Origin: SpSt-333 sp964371615
GTDB lineage: Bacteria > Bacteroidota > Ignavibacteria > UBA10030 > UBA8401
Assembly (NCBI GenBank): GCA_964371615.1
Contig: CAYJMS010000001.1
Coordinates: forward strand, 806,001 to 870,000
DNA: 64,000 bases
Direction: 5' to 3'
Shown here: piece by piece, positions 36,088 to 44,873 of the stretch
Numbering within the stretch: the stretch's first letter is position 1
Layout: every line of letters begins with the position of its first letter
Notes under the pieces: generated by a model
The model's database searches: none
The model's input: only the letters and a program-made list of their open reading frames with translations
What the model was told of the DNA's origin: nothing
Position numbers and translations under genes: made by a program

Positions 36088-39000
36088 TTATTCTCCTTCC
36101 TTAATAAAGTCTGCCATTTTGGATACTTCTAACTTGCCTTGCTTCAGAGCCCGTTCCTTCATGATGACGAATAACACAGGTGTAACGACAAGCACATGCA
36201 CGGCAGATGTGACTAGTCCTCCGATCATCGGAGCCGTAAGCGGTTTCATAACATCAGCACCTGCACCGGTAGCCCACATCACAGGGATAAGCCCCGCCAT
36301 GCTGGTTGCGACGGTCATTATTTTTGGCCGAAGTCGTAACACAGCACCTTCAACGGTCGCTTCGTAGATGTCCTTTATAGTAATTTCACCGCGTTCACCA
36401 CGCTTGTGTGATCTGATTTTTTTATCCAACGCTTCGTGAAGATACACGACCATCACCACGCCTGTTTCGACCGCGATCCCGTATAAAGCGATAAATCCTA
36501 CCCAAACGGCAACGGATAAATTGTATCCGAGTATGTAGATCATATACACACCCCCGATTAAGGCGAATGGAACAGACAGCATCACAACGAGTGATTCCAC
36601 ATAATCTTTGAAAGTGAAATAGAGCAGGACAAAAATGATTAAAAACACAACGGGCATGATATATGTCAATGTCTTTTGCGCTCGTACTTTGTGTTCATAT
36701 TGTCCGCTCCATGTATAGGAGTATCCCGGTGGGAGCTTCAATCTCTTGCTGATAGCCTCTTTTGCATATTCCATCGTGTTGCCCATATCTCTGCCGCGAA
36801 CATTCATATAAACAATAGCGCGAAGCTGACCATTCTCGCTGCTGATCATTGGCGGACCGGTAATGACATTGACATCGGCCAATTCAGAGAGTGGCAAATA
36901 CGTCAGTTCGTTTTTATCTGATTGATTCATTAATGAAGAAAAAGCAAACGATGATTGTTGAATCGGTTGCTGTTGAGTTTGCATTGAGGGCGAAGACCCC
37001 ATCGAAGACATCCCGGAACCGGATGATGTTGTGTTTGTTTGTCCCATTCCGGAAGATGATGGCATTACGGTTTGCGCCATTGTTGACCGGACCGGAATAA
37101 AGAGCCGGTTCAATTCTTCAATATTGTCCCGAAATTCACGTTCATACCGTAAACGGATAGGAAACCTCATTCTTCCTTCAAGCACAACACCAAGGTTTTG
37201 ACCGCCAATAGCGACTTCAACGATATCCTGAAGATCTCCGATGCTTAAGCCATATCGTGCCAGCATCTCCCGTTTAGGGACTATGTCAACATAATATCCG
37301 TTTCCAATTCTTTCAGCGACGATGTCAGCTGCGCCGGGAACGTCCTTCAAGATTTGTTCGGCTTTAATTGCATAGTGTTCCAGCGTATCAAGTCTTTCTC
37401 CAAAGATCTTGAAACCTATATCAGTTCGCACTCCCGTAGAGAGCATGTTGATACGATTGATGATCGGCTGCGTCCAGCCATTGCGAATACCGGGGATCTG
37501 CAATTTGGCATCCAATTCCTGAATGATATCTTTCTTGGTAATTCCCGGCCGCCACTCATCTTTTGGTTTCAGCATAATAATTGTTTCAATCATACTGATG
37601 GGCGCGTTATCCGTAGCTGTTTCAGCACGTCCCGCTTTACCTAAGACATGATGAACTTCAGGAACGCTTCTGATGATTTTATCCTGAACAGATAAGATCC
37701 TCGCCACCTCTGTGATAGAAGCATTGGGAAGCGTTACCGGCATATACAATATTGAGCCTTCGTCCAACGGAGGCATAAACTCCGATCCAATGGAAAGAAG
37801 CATCGGAACGGTGATGAGTAATGCGATGACATTGATCGCAATTGTTATTTTACGGTATTTCAGTACCCAATGGATAATCGGTTCATATATCCGTATAAAA
37901 AATCTGGTGATTGGATTTGCCGTCTCGAGCTTGAAATTGCCGCGCATGAGCATTGTCATCAATACCGGAATCAGTGTAATAACGACTGCAGCCGAGGCAA
38001 TCATGACAAACGTCTTTGTATATGCGAGAGGATGGAACATTTTTCCTTCTTGTCCGGTCAATAAAAAGACCGGAAGGAAGCCCACAAGAATAATCAACTC
38101 GGAAAAGAAAATTGCCCTTCCGACTTGCTTCGCAGACATGATAGAGATATCACGGTATTCCTCATTTGTTAAGTGACCTTTTTTGGTAATCGCATTTGCA
38201 ATATTGCGGTATGCATTCTCCACAAGGACAATGGAAGAGTCGACAATCACTCCTATTGCCAGGATAATTCCTCCTAAAGACATAATATTGGAAGTGATGC
38301 CAAAGACATACATGAGAATGAATGCCAACAGGATAGATATCGGCAGTTCGATCAGGATTCTAACAATCGACCTAACATGAAGCAGGAATAATGTGATGAT
38401 AATCGCAACACTGATGCTGGCTTCAATGAGTGCGCGATCCAATGTTCCGATTGCTTCTTCTATGAGTGTTGACCGATCATACGACGGTATCACTTCAACT
38501 CCGGGAGGAAGTCCTGGTTTTATCTCGTTGATCCGTTCCTTTATTCTCTCAATAACATCTTGGGCATTGGCCGTGCTTCTCATGACGACAATGCCACCTA
38601 CCACTTCGCCTTCACCATTTTTCTCAAGCAATCCACGGCGAATATCACCGCCAAGTTGTACGGTAGCAACATTCTTTACAAGAATGGGAATGCCACCCGG
38701 TCCTTGTTTGACAAAAATATTTTCTACGTCTTCCGTTGAAGTGATGTATCCTTGACCGCGAACAAAATACTCGGCATCGCTGATCTCAAGCAGCTTGCCA
38801 CCTACTTCATTATTATTTCTTTGTATTGCGTTGGCTACTTCTCCGATGGTAACGTTATATGCCCGCATTTTATTTGGATTGACGTCAACCTGATATTGTT
38901 TAACAAACCCGCCAATGCTGGCAATTTCTGCGACGCCCTCTACAGAAACAAGTTTATAGCGCAGATACCAATCTTGAATAGATCGTAAGGTGGCAAGATC

Positions 39001-39447
39001 GTAATTTTTCCCCTCGACGGTATACCAAAAGACATGGCCTACACCGGTTCCATCGGGACCGAGAACCGGAGTGACATTCGCTGGAAGTTGAGATTGAACC
39101 AGGGAGAGTTTTTCGATAACGCGATTGCGAGCGAAATAGAGATCGGTATTGTCGTTGAATATCACAAACACGAACGACATTCCAAACATCGACGTTGCAC
39201 GGACAGCCTTCACATTGGGTAAACCTTGCAATGCCGACGATATCGGATAGGTGACCTGTTGTTCAACGATTTCCGGCGAACGCCCCATCCATTCGGTAAA
39301 GACGATCACCTGATTTTCGGAAAGATCCGGAATTGCATCTACCGGCAGGTTGATCACCGAATAAATGCCGAATCCGACAATGATAATGTATAGCACAATA
39401 ACGATGAAGCGGTTTTTGGCACTCCAGTCGATAATTCTTTCGATCAT
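36088..39447 (-). CDS. CusA/CzcA-family heavy-metal RND efflux pump
   Basis: A 1,119-residue twelve-helix RND transporter. Signatures are NLPVDAIPDLSENQV, EWMGRSPEIVEQQVTYPI, GVGHVFWYTVEG, RINMLSTGVRTDIGFKIFG and LEGRMRFPIRLRY, matching the copper/silver CusA branch. Start 39447 with GGAGA upstream is preferred over the open frame to 39510. Around residues 790-845, where E. coli CusA has a short loop, there is an insertion rich in Met, Ser and Gln (MGQTNTTSSGSGMSSMGSS and following), likely exposed in the periplasm. It heads the operon pump-channel-adaptor, all tightly spaced. Confidence 0.93.
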   Translation of the reverse strand: MIERIIDWSAKNRFIVIVLYIIIVGFGIYSVINLPVDAIPDLSENQVIVFTEWMGRSPEIVEQQVTYPISSALQGLPNVKAVRATSMFGMSFVFVIFNDNTDLYFARNRVIEKLSLVQSQLPANVTPVLGPDGTGVGHVFWYTVEGKNYDLATLRSIQDWYLRYKLVSVEGVAEIASIGGFVKQYQVDVNPNKMRAYNVTIGEVANAIQRNNNEVGGKLLEISDAEYFVRGQGYITSTEDVENIFVKQGPGGIPILVKNVATVQLGGDIRRGLLEKNGEGEVVGGIVVMRSTANAQDVIERIKERINEIKPGLPPGVEVIPSYDRSTLIEEAIGTLDRALIEASISVAIIITLFLLHVRSIVRILIELPISILLAFILMYVFGITSNIMSLGGIILAIGVIVDSSIVLVENAYRNIANAITKKGHLTNEEYRDISIMSAKQVGRAIFFSELIILVGFLPVFLLTGQEGKMFHPLAYTKTFVMIASAAVVITLIPVLMTMLMRGNFKLETANPITRFFIRIYEPIIHWVLKYRKITIAINVIALLITVPMLLSIGSEFMPPLDEGSILYMPVTLPNASITEVARILSVQDKIIRSVPEVHHVLGKAGRAETATDNAPISMIETIIMLKPKDEWRPGITKKDIIQELDAKLQIPGIRNGWTQPIINRINMLSTGVRTDIGFKIFGERLDTLEHYAIKAEQILKDVPGAADIVAERIGNGYYVDIVPKREMLARYGLSIGDLQDIVEVAIGGQNLGVVLEGRMRFPIRLRYEREFRDNIEELNRLFIPVRSTMAQTVMPSSSGMGQTNTTSSGSGMSSMGSSPSMQTQQQPIQQSSFAFSSLMNQSDKNELTYLPLSELADVNVITGPPMISSENGQLRAIVYMNVRGRDMGNTMEYAKEAISKRLKLPPGYSYTWSGQYEHKVRAQKTLTYIMPVVFLIIFVLLYFTFKDYVESLVVMLSVPFALIGGVYMIYILGYNLSVAVWVGFIALYGIAVETGVVMVVYLHEALDKKIRSHKRGERGEITIKDIYEATVEGAVLRLRPKIMTVATSMAGLIPVMWATGAGADVMKPLTAPMIGGLVTSAVHVLVVTPVLFVIMKERALKQGKLEVSKMADFIKEGE

Positions 39448-39531
39448 AACGTCTCCAAAACAAAATAAATAATTGAAATCAGACAATGCCGGTGCGGCAT
39501 TCTCCAACAATTATAAATTCACTTTGGAAAC

Positions 39532-39948
39532 TTAAATGAGGAAAGAACTTACTTGAATGTAAATATCAACCCCGGTGGGGTAGAATTCAATATGAGGGGA
39601 TTTCGGGAAGTGGGATTCTTGGGCAGTAAGATCTGCAATTTGGTATTCCTGAGATTCATCTGTGACTGCAAATGAAAGTTGCTTTTGAACGATTTCAAAA
39701 TTGTAAACGGCCTTAACATCATTCACTCCACCAGCCACCTTTTCGGAATAGCAGGCGTATTTAACGCTCTTGATAATGAGTGTTTTTGAAGGCGTTGTTC
39801 CCTTACAGGTTTGCTCCATATCGCAGCAGCAAATCGAAGATTTACTCATCGAGCAATAACCAACTACCGTTGAAAAGCCGGTGGAAGTCAGCATCATTAC
39901 AACGAGTAATGTGATCTGTATGGTTTTATGGAATTTATTCTTTTTCAC
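39532..39948 (-). CDS. small Cys-rich periplasmic protein (HYC_CC_PP-like)
   Basis: With the GTG at 39948 as start, the protein is 138 residues with a signal helix (HKTIQITLLVVMMLTSTG) and a GYCSM...CCCDMEQTCKG cluster. This resembles the Bacteroidota 'HYC_CC_PP' type of small exported proteins found near metal genes. An ATG 141 bases further upstream keeps the same frame but adds another hydrophobic segment and is less likely. It is the first gene of the minus-strand metal cluster. Function is unknown; copper binding is inferred from context. Confidence 0.6.
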   Translation of the reverse strand: MKKNKFHKTIQITLLVVMMLTSTGFSTVVGYCSMSKSSICCCDMEQTCKGTTPSKTLIIKSVKYACYSEKVAGGVNDVKAVYNFEIVQKQLSFAVTDESQEYQIADLTAQESHFPKSPHIEFYPTGVDIYIQVSSFLI

Positions 39949-40220
39949 GTCGTAACAGATTGAACAGTTGATTAGAGCACTTAGTTCCTGCTCCCAATGT
40001 AATAAATAACACGATAATATTGCTAAAAACAAACAAATAAATGGTGCAGAAATATTGAATTTTACTAAGAAGGATTTGTGGTAAAACAAACTTCATCTTT
40101 GGTAAACAATATCTAATGATTTCCTATTCGCTGGAAGAATTGGTGGGCGAGCCAGGGATAGAAATAGTCGTTAAATTGATGCTATTATGCTTGTTAATAC
40201 TTTTTTATCAATAACTCGTT

Positions 40221-40270
40221 TAGCTCACTTCGTTAGAGCATCTCAAATATCCTCGGATAGAGCATCAGAC
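40221..40270 (+). repeat. tRNA-like fragment with right copy of 16-bp direct repeat
   Basis: TAGCTCACTTCGTTAGAGCATCT looks like a tRNA D arm, and within 15 bases comes GGATAGAGCATCAGAC (40255-40270), identical to 28243-28258. No complete tRNA can be folded. It looks like a composite of att-site remnants. Confidence 0.45.
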
Positions 40271-40857
40271 AAACCCATCTGAGTGTTTACTCATATAATG
40301 CCTTCAAATATTGAATTGTAAGATTATATTTCAACATCATTACAATATCATTACAAATCATCAACAGTGACCTGTCCCATAATAGATATTCAGTTTGATC
40401 TTATAGAATTAATTGCAATACTTTCAACATGGGTATAAAAGAAATACACGGCAGATGCGATCAATGTAAATAACACAGCACCGCACTCGAGGGGCTTGCT
40501 TTTTGAGCCTCAAGGCGAGTTACCGGTATGTGAGTCCCGGAGTTGCTTCTACTTCGATATAGTCCGGGGAAGGGGTCGAAACAGGATCGCTGAAGTGTTT
40601 TCTGATTTTATTTTTGGAATTTTAGAAGAGGCTCAAATGAAAAAATAACGATGCCACCTAAGAGGTAAAATATTTGTTTTTATAATCGTAAAATTATTAA
40701 GAGGAATTTCTATAATCCGGCAAAAAATGAGAAAAACATTATTACGATTTATTCTGCACCCTGGACACCAGGTTAAAGGAAATATGTAATCGTATTTCTA
40801 GAAAAATCAATAATTTTCCTGACCACTGCATAAATGTCTTCCGATGAAAAATGCCAA

Positions 40858-40881
40858 ATCGTAAGATCGTAAAATCGTAAA
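40858..40881 (+). repeat. three tandem 8-bp ATCGTAA(A/G) repeats
   Basis: TCGTAA recurs at 40859, 40867 and 40875 with an 8-base period, and single copies are at 40686 and, upstream of the integrase, around 63125. They may be binding sites for an element-encoded protein. Confidence 0.45.
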
Positions 40882-41134
40882 AAATAGTTACCCCAAAATG
40901 AAGATCGCTCTTGATCTTTTTTTGGGAAAATCATATAATCTCTTATACAATATATGAGAACCCTGTTCTCATCCCGTCTCAGATTTCGAGACCTACTTTC
41001 CTAAAATACGCGGTCATAATCGCGTCTCTATAATCATCTCGATTTTCCTATAAACCATCGACTTCACTCGTTGTGATTTCTTTGCGTTTTTTAAATAATA
41101 CAGAAAAATGAAAATGACTAAAAGGATTCTAATA

Positions 41135-41500
41135 ATGAAAAAATCCAACCAAAACCCCCTTAACAGACCAATTGATAACGGCATTAAAGCGATGCTTCAA
41201 CATCAAGCATATGTGGTCAGCAGAAATCAAATGCTCTCAAGTATTAAAATTATCGAACTAGCAGCTCGGTGCGATTATCCCTATCTCTCCCGAATTTTAA
41301 AGGATGCATTTTATAGCTATGACGATGTTCAAAATCTGATCAAGTTTTTTACGACGTGTGGAATTGATCCATACCTGGATGCTACATGGGAAGGGTATGA
41401 AGAAATGCGGGAAGTATTTGATAATACGTATGAAGATCTGATATCCCGATTGAATGAAGAAGCAACATTAAAATTAAAAGATCAAGGAATCATACAATGA
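41135..41500 (+). CDS. hypothetical protein of the primase operon (121 aa)
   Basis: AAAAGGA precedes the ATG at 41135, preferred over the in-frame ATG at 41108. The protein is helical, acidic towards its C-terminus and lacks signal or membrane segments. No domain was recognised. Its last four bases (ATGA) overlap the next gene, so it belongs to the primase-helicase operon and may be a replication accessory protein. Confidence 0.6.
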   Translation: MKKSNQNPLNRPIDNGIKAMLQHQAYVVSRNQMLSSIKIIELAARCDYPYLSRILKDAFYSYDDVQNLIKFFTTCGIDPYLDATWEGYEEMREVFDNTYEDLISRLNEEATLKLKDQGIIQ

Positions 41501-41775
41501 AAATCGATACTTATAAAACCCAAGACTTCTATCTCTGTGGTTTTATTGTCGCGTCCGGTCATCAGGTCTTATCCTATGACCGGCAACGTGGCATTACAAT
41601 ATTTGAGTTTGAACGGACCGATGAGCTCTCACAACTCGTCCGGGAATACTATGCGGATCATGCGACAGTAAGTCCAATCCGTTACGGGAATTCTCTCAAA
41701 AATCTTAAGAGCGTGATATATTCAAATACTTATACTAATGACACACACACCCACAACTCCGGAATCAATAAATGA
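41497..41775 (+). CDS. DUF5659-like small protein
   Basis: The 92-residue protein reads YKTQDFYLCGFIVASGHQVLS... ITIFEFERTDELSQLVREYY, then a YGNSLKNLKSVIYS segment. This is the pattern of DUF5659-type proteins, which occur beside primase-helicase genes in phages and mobile elements. It overlaps the preceding gene by four bases and the following primase gene by 38. Function is unknown; coupling with DNA replication is inferred from position. Confidence 0.65.
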   Translation: MKIDTYKTQDFYLCGFIVASGHQVLSYDRQRGITIFEFERTDELSQLVREYYADHATVSPIRYGNSLKNLKSVIYSNTYTNDTHTHNSGINK

Positions 41776-44338
41776 TCAAATAAATACCAGTTCAGTTCAA
41801 AGTAACCAACTGGATGCAATTACTGTTTATTACGGTAATATTATTAAGAACTCCTATCCAAGACCACAAAAGCTGAGTTGGATCGTTCAACAGATCCGTA
41901 ATTCAACTGACCTCAAACAAAGAGTATCCCAGGTCCGATCAACTACAGATGATAAGATCCGAAAAGGAAAGAAAGAAGCACTTCTACCATATTTCTGTTT
42001 TCAGAAATTCAAGAATAATCACAGAGTAAATGTAGAATTCGATTCTACGAAATATATCATCCAGGATCTCGACCACCTAGGTTCACGTCTTATCGATATA
42101 AGATCAAAACTCGTTTTAGATGATGATATCTTTATGGTGTTTTTATCGCCTAGCGGTGATGGCCTTAAAGTTGTGTATGAAATGGACCAGATGATCATTG
42201 GCGGTGACCAATACCGAAATGCATTCGGACATTTTAGAAAATTACTTGAAACGAAGTATGGTGTTGCAGTAGATGATAATGATGATCCTTCACGAGCATG
42301 TTTTCTTTCTTCGGATCCCGATATTCACATCAACTTAAATCGAAAATCTCATTCTGTATCTACAAAAAATACATTAGTAATAACCCCACAAAAAAGAAAA
42401 TCTCAATTAGCCACTGCAATCATTGGTTCAGCAAGTCCCGGCAGGACAGATGCAATGAGCACTCTCATAGGTCATCTTAACCAGCGCGGTGTTGAAGAAT
42501 CTATAGCATTAAATTTCATTTTAGCATGGAATAAACATTACAACAACCCACCACTGCCTGACGACAAGGTCGAAGAGACTGTGAAAGATGAATATGAAAG
42601 GTATAAACATCAATCAAGCATCCAACCCGTAAGAATAATCTTTCAAGAAAATAGTTATATCGCCGTCTCAGGAAGAGGGGGGAGAAACATCAAAACGCAA
42701 ATAACGAATTTCTTCATTGAGCCGAAAGAGCTACTGATGCTGCAGGGAAGCGACTGCTTAACCTGTTCAGTAACAACAAATCAAGGTGTGAAATACGACG
42801 ATATCATTCTCGAAAATACCGATTGGCATTCCAGGGCAAAATTGTTGAAAGCTATTGGCCATCAAGATTGTTCGTTCTTTGGAAATGATAGTGACGTTCA
42901 AAACTTATGCAGCCACGTCAATTCATATGTGCCTATCCGAAAGAAGGGAACGAAGGTAATAGGGCTTGTTGATAATGTTTGGGTAACGGAAGGTGTCAAT
43001 ATCACTGCTTCAGGTAAATCTCAAAATATATCCACAGTTCCATATCAAAAGGGAAAAGATGCATTCTATCGCGGAATCGGTTATTCTGATATTGATGATC
43101 AATCATATAAGTCTGTTATGAGTGATTTTTACGAGAACATTACAAAAATAAATGTTGTTGAAACCATTATACCAATCCTTGGGTGGCACTTTGCTGCGCC
43201 ATTGAAACCTGTCATAATGAAATTGAAGAAATCGTTTCCATTGATGTTTGTTCATGGATCTCAAGGGTCAGGGAAATCAAGCACTTCAAAACTATTTATG
43301 AGAATGCATGGATATAAAATTGATAAACCACATATGTGCGATATTAAACCATTTCCAATGCTGAAACTTTTATCTTCATCAAATGCTATACCAGTATTTT
43401 TAGATGAATTTAAGGGAAAAGATATGAGGCCGGAATTGCTCGATAATTTATTGCGATTCATGCGGAAATCGTACGATGGTGAAGTTGAAACAAAGGGTAG
43501 GCAGGATCAGACAGTTGAGAGTTATGAATTGCAAGCTCCTATGGTTGTGATGGGGGAATGGAATATTAATCAACCGGCTATAAAGGAAAGAATTATATTC
43601 CCAAACTTCTCAAATATCATGAAAAAGACACCTGACATGCAGAAAGCATTTCAGAAGGTCGTAAGTTTACCGCTTGAAGCATTTATGCCGAGATATGTTG
43701 AGTATATTCTTAATCAAGATATCCCAGCATTGTATTATGTCTCAAATCGGTATGTCGTTAGTCAGCTTAAAACGAAGATAGTCTCGCCGCGAATTATTCA
43801 TAACCTAAGCGTGATGATCATGGGGCTTTTACTATTTCTGAAGTATGGGAAACATCTGGGGGTTCAATTACCGCATATTAAATTCAAGAAGACCATTGCA
43901 TCGCAGTTGAAAGAAATAACTGGAACCGATTCAGGAATGGTACGGTCGGCAGTAGATCAACTTATTGAAGAGCTGGGATTCATGGCCCAGAAAAATGAGA
44001 AAGAACGGGCATATTTGGCAGGTGGGTATTCTACGGAGATCGTAAAAACACCTTGGTTTACAACTGCAACTGTTGAAAAGGACGGCAAAAAAATCAAATG
44101 CCTTGCAATCAGATTTAGTAAGGTATTTCCGGAATTTAAGATCTATGCAAAACAGACAAATTACGAGGGCGATTTACTCGACAAAGAATCGTACATGAAA
44201 ATGTTTGATGAGTGTGATTACCTAGTAGAAAAATCCCATGTCGTGAATTATTCCGGAATGAGTTATAAAAGTCTTTGCATCAGTATTGATAAAGCAAAGG
44301 CCGCAGGTATTGATCTGGAAGGATTTGGAATCGAATAA
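41738..44338 (+). CDS. mobile-element primase-helicase (BT4734-like + P-loop helicase)
   Basis: The N-terminal part (about 50-200) matches BT4734/VirE-N-like primase-type domains (ALLPYFCFQKF, YIIQDLDHLG, FMVFLSPSGDGLKVVYE, ACFLSSDPDI). A PriCT-like helical region follows (about 235-290), and the C-terminal half has a helicase ATPase core with Walker A HGSQGSGKSS (about 506) and Walker B PVFLDEFKG (about 553). This architecture is used by phages and integrative elements for initiation and unwinding. No ribosome site is evident before the ATG, suggesting translation coupled to the overlapping upstream gene. Repeats immediately downstream (44340-44572) are a candidate origin for it. Confidence 0.85.
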   Translation: MTHTPTTPESINDQINTSSVQSNQLDAITVYYGNIIKNSYPRPQKLSWIVQQIRNSTDLKQRVSQVRSTTDDKIRKGKKEALLPYFCFQKFKNNHRVNVEFDSTKYIIQDLDHLGSRLIDIRSKLVLDDDIFMVFLSPSGDGLKVVYEMDQMIIGGDQYRNAFGHFRKLLETKYGVAVDDNDDPSRACFLSSDPDIHINLNRKSHSVSTKNTLVITPQKRKSQLATAIIGSASPGRTDAMSTLIGHLNQRGVEESIALNFILAWNKHYNNPPLPDDKVEETVKDEYERYKHQSSIQPVRIIFQENSYIAVSGRGGRNIKTQITNFFIEPKELLMLQGSDCLTCSVTTNQGVKYDDIILENTDWHSRAKLLKAIGHQDCSFFGNDSDVQNLCSHVNSYVPIRKKGTKVIGLVDNVWVTEGVNITASGKSQNISTVPYQKGKDAFYRGIGYSDIDDQSYKSVMSDFYENITKINVVETIIPILGWHFAAPLKPVIMKLKKSFPLMFVHGSQGSGKSSTSKLFMRMHGYKIDKPHMCDIKPFPMLKLLSSSNAIPVFLDEFKGKDMRPELLDNLLRFMRKSYDGEVETKGRQDQTVESYELQAPMVVMGEWNINQPAIKERIIFPNFSNIMKKTPDMQKAFQKVVSLPLEAFMPRYVEYILNQDIPALYYVSNRYVVSQLKTKIVSPRIIHNLSVMIMGLLLFLKYGKHLGVQLPHIKFKKTIASQLKEITGTDSGMVRSAVDQLIEELGFMAQKNEKERAYLAGGYSTEIVKTPWFTTATVEKDGKKIKCLAIRFSKVFPEFKIYAKQTNYEGDLLDKESYMKMFDECDYLVEKSHVVNYSGMSYKSLCISIDKAKAAGIDLEGFGIE

Positions 44339-44339
44339 T

Positions 44340-44572
44340 GTTACCTATGGTTACCTCATTGTTACGGCATTGAGGTAACTATTATTTTGATTTTTGCCTT
44401 AAAACTGCAAGATAAATAAAATGTTACCGTAGTTACCCTATTTTAGTTATACACTTATGATTCTGTAGTTATGAATATAGAATATCAAAATTTATCGTAT
44501 TGAAAATACCATACTGTATATGAAAACACGGTAACTTTGGTAACAAGGGTAACATTTTAGTTACGGGTTACC
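44340..44572. repeat. iteron-like GGTAAC array, candidate replication origin
   Basis: Nine exact GGTAAC/GTTACC hexamers begin at 44340, 44350, 44374, 44423, 44432, 44530, 44539, 44548 and 44567, with two GTTACG near-matches at 44361 and 44560. Within clusters the period is 9 or 10 bases, about one helical turn. One pair extends into a 9-bp perfect inverted repeat (GTTACCTCA 44350-44358 with TGAGGTAAC 44371-44379). An AT-rich stretch lies between the second and third clusters. Such layout next to a replication gene is typical of iteron origins. Confidence 0.6.
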
Positions 44573-44733
44573 TAGAAACACATAAATAATTATTAATATA
44601 CGATCTCTCTGCTGACGCTCTGAGGTGGTATTTTTGTTTTAAATTCGCCCTACAAACCCCGATCAATAAGGGACGATGATTCACTCGTCTCCGAACCTAA
44701 CGTTCTTTAAAACGCATATTTAAACGATTGTGG

Positions 44734-44747
44734 ACCGTTTAAACGGT
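44734..44747. repeat. 14-bp perfect palindrome
   Basis: ACCGTTTAAACGGT reads the same on both strands. It lies between the GGTAAC array and the terminator, with TTTAAACG repeated just upstream (about 44719). It could be a dimeric repressor site. Confidence 0.45.
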
Positions 44748-44840
44748 ATCTGGCTTCGACCGTCGAGTCAGGAAAGCATCTCACCGATCTAAATCTGCTC
44801 ATGCATTAAAACGCGACCAACATACAACGGGAGAGCAAAT

Positions 44841-44867
44841 AAAACCCGGCTATCCCTGCCGGGTTTT
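44841..44867. terminator. bidirectional rho-independent terminator
   Basis: AAAACCCGGC (44841-44850) pairs with GCCGGGTTTT (44858-44867). It has T-rich sequence on both sides and lies at the end of the minus-strand FGE-domain gene. Confidence 0.75.
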
Positions 44868-44873
44868 ATTAAT

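Larger units (their letters stand above)
28243..40270. mobile_element. copper/heavy-metal resistance island bounded by tRNA-like direct repeats
   Basis: The segment carries only metal-handling genes, is more AT-rich than the signalling genes to its left, and is bordered by tRNA-derived fragments sharing a 16-bp identical repeat. This is the expected footprint of an integrated island. No integrase lies inside, so it may have moved together with the element on its right or have lost its own. Boundaries are inference. Confidence 0.35.
40090..41134. other. 1-kb non-coding boundary and candidate regulatory/structured region
   Basis: No supported protein gene. It holds a second tRNA-like fragment (40221-40270), a GC-rich patch (about 40480-40600) with possible stems (CTCG...CGAG and TCCCGG...CCGGGGA), a CCTGG/CCAGG stem (40760-40772), three tandem ATCGTAA repeats (40858-40881) and short stems TGAGAAC/GTTCTCA and GTCTC/GAGAC at 40955-41000. 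These precede the primase operon and could include an att site or replication control sequences. Confidence 0.55.
44339..44873. other. non-coding region downstream of primase-helicase
   Basis: No supported gene. It contains the GGTAAC/GTTACC array, an AT-rich core (about 44440-44525), a 14-bp palindrome and a bidirectional terminator. Confidence 0.6.

Noticed and set aside
44340..44572. CRISPR array
   Set aside because: Repeats are only six bases, in both orientations, spaced by 3-4 bases in clusters; no CRISPR spacing and no cas genes.
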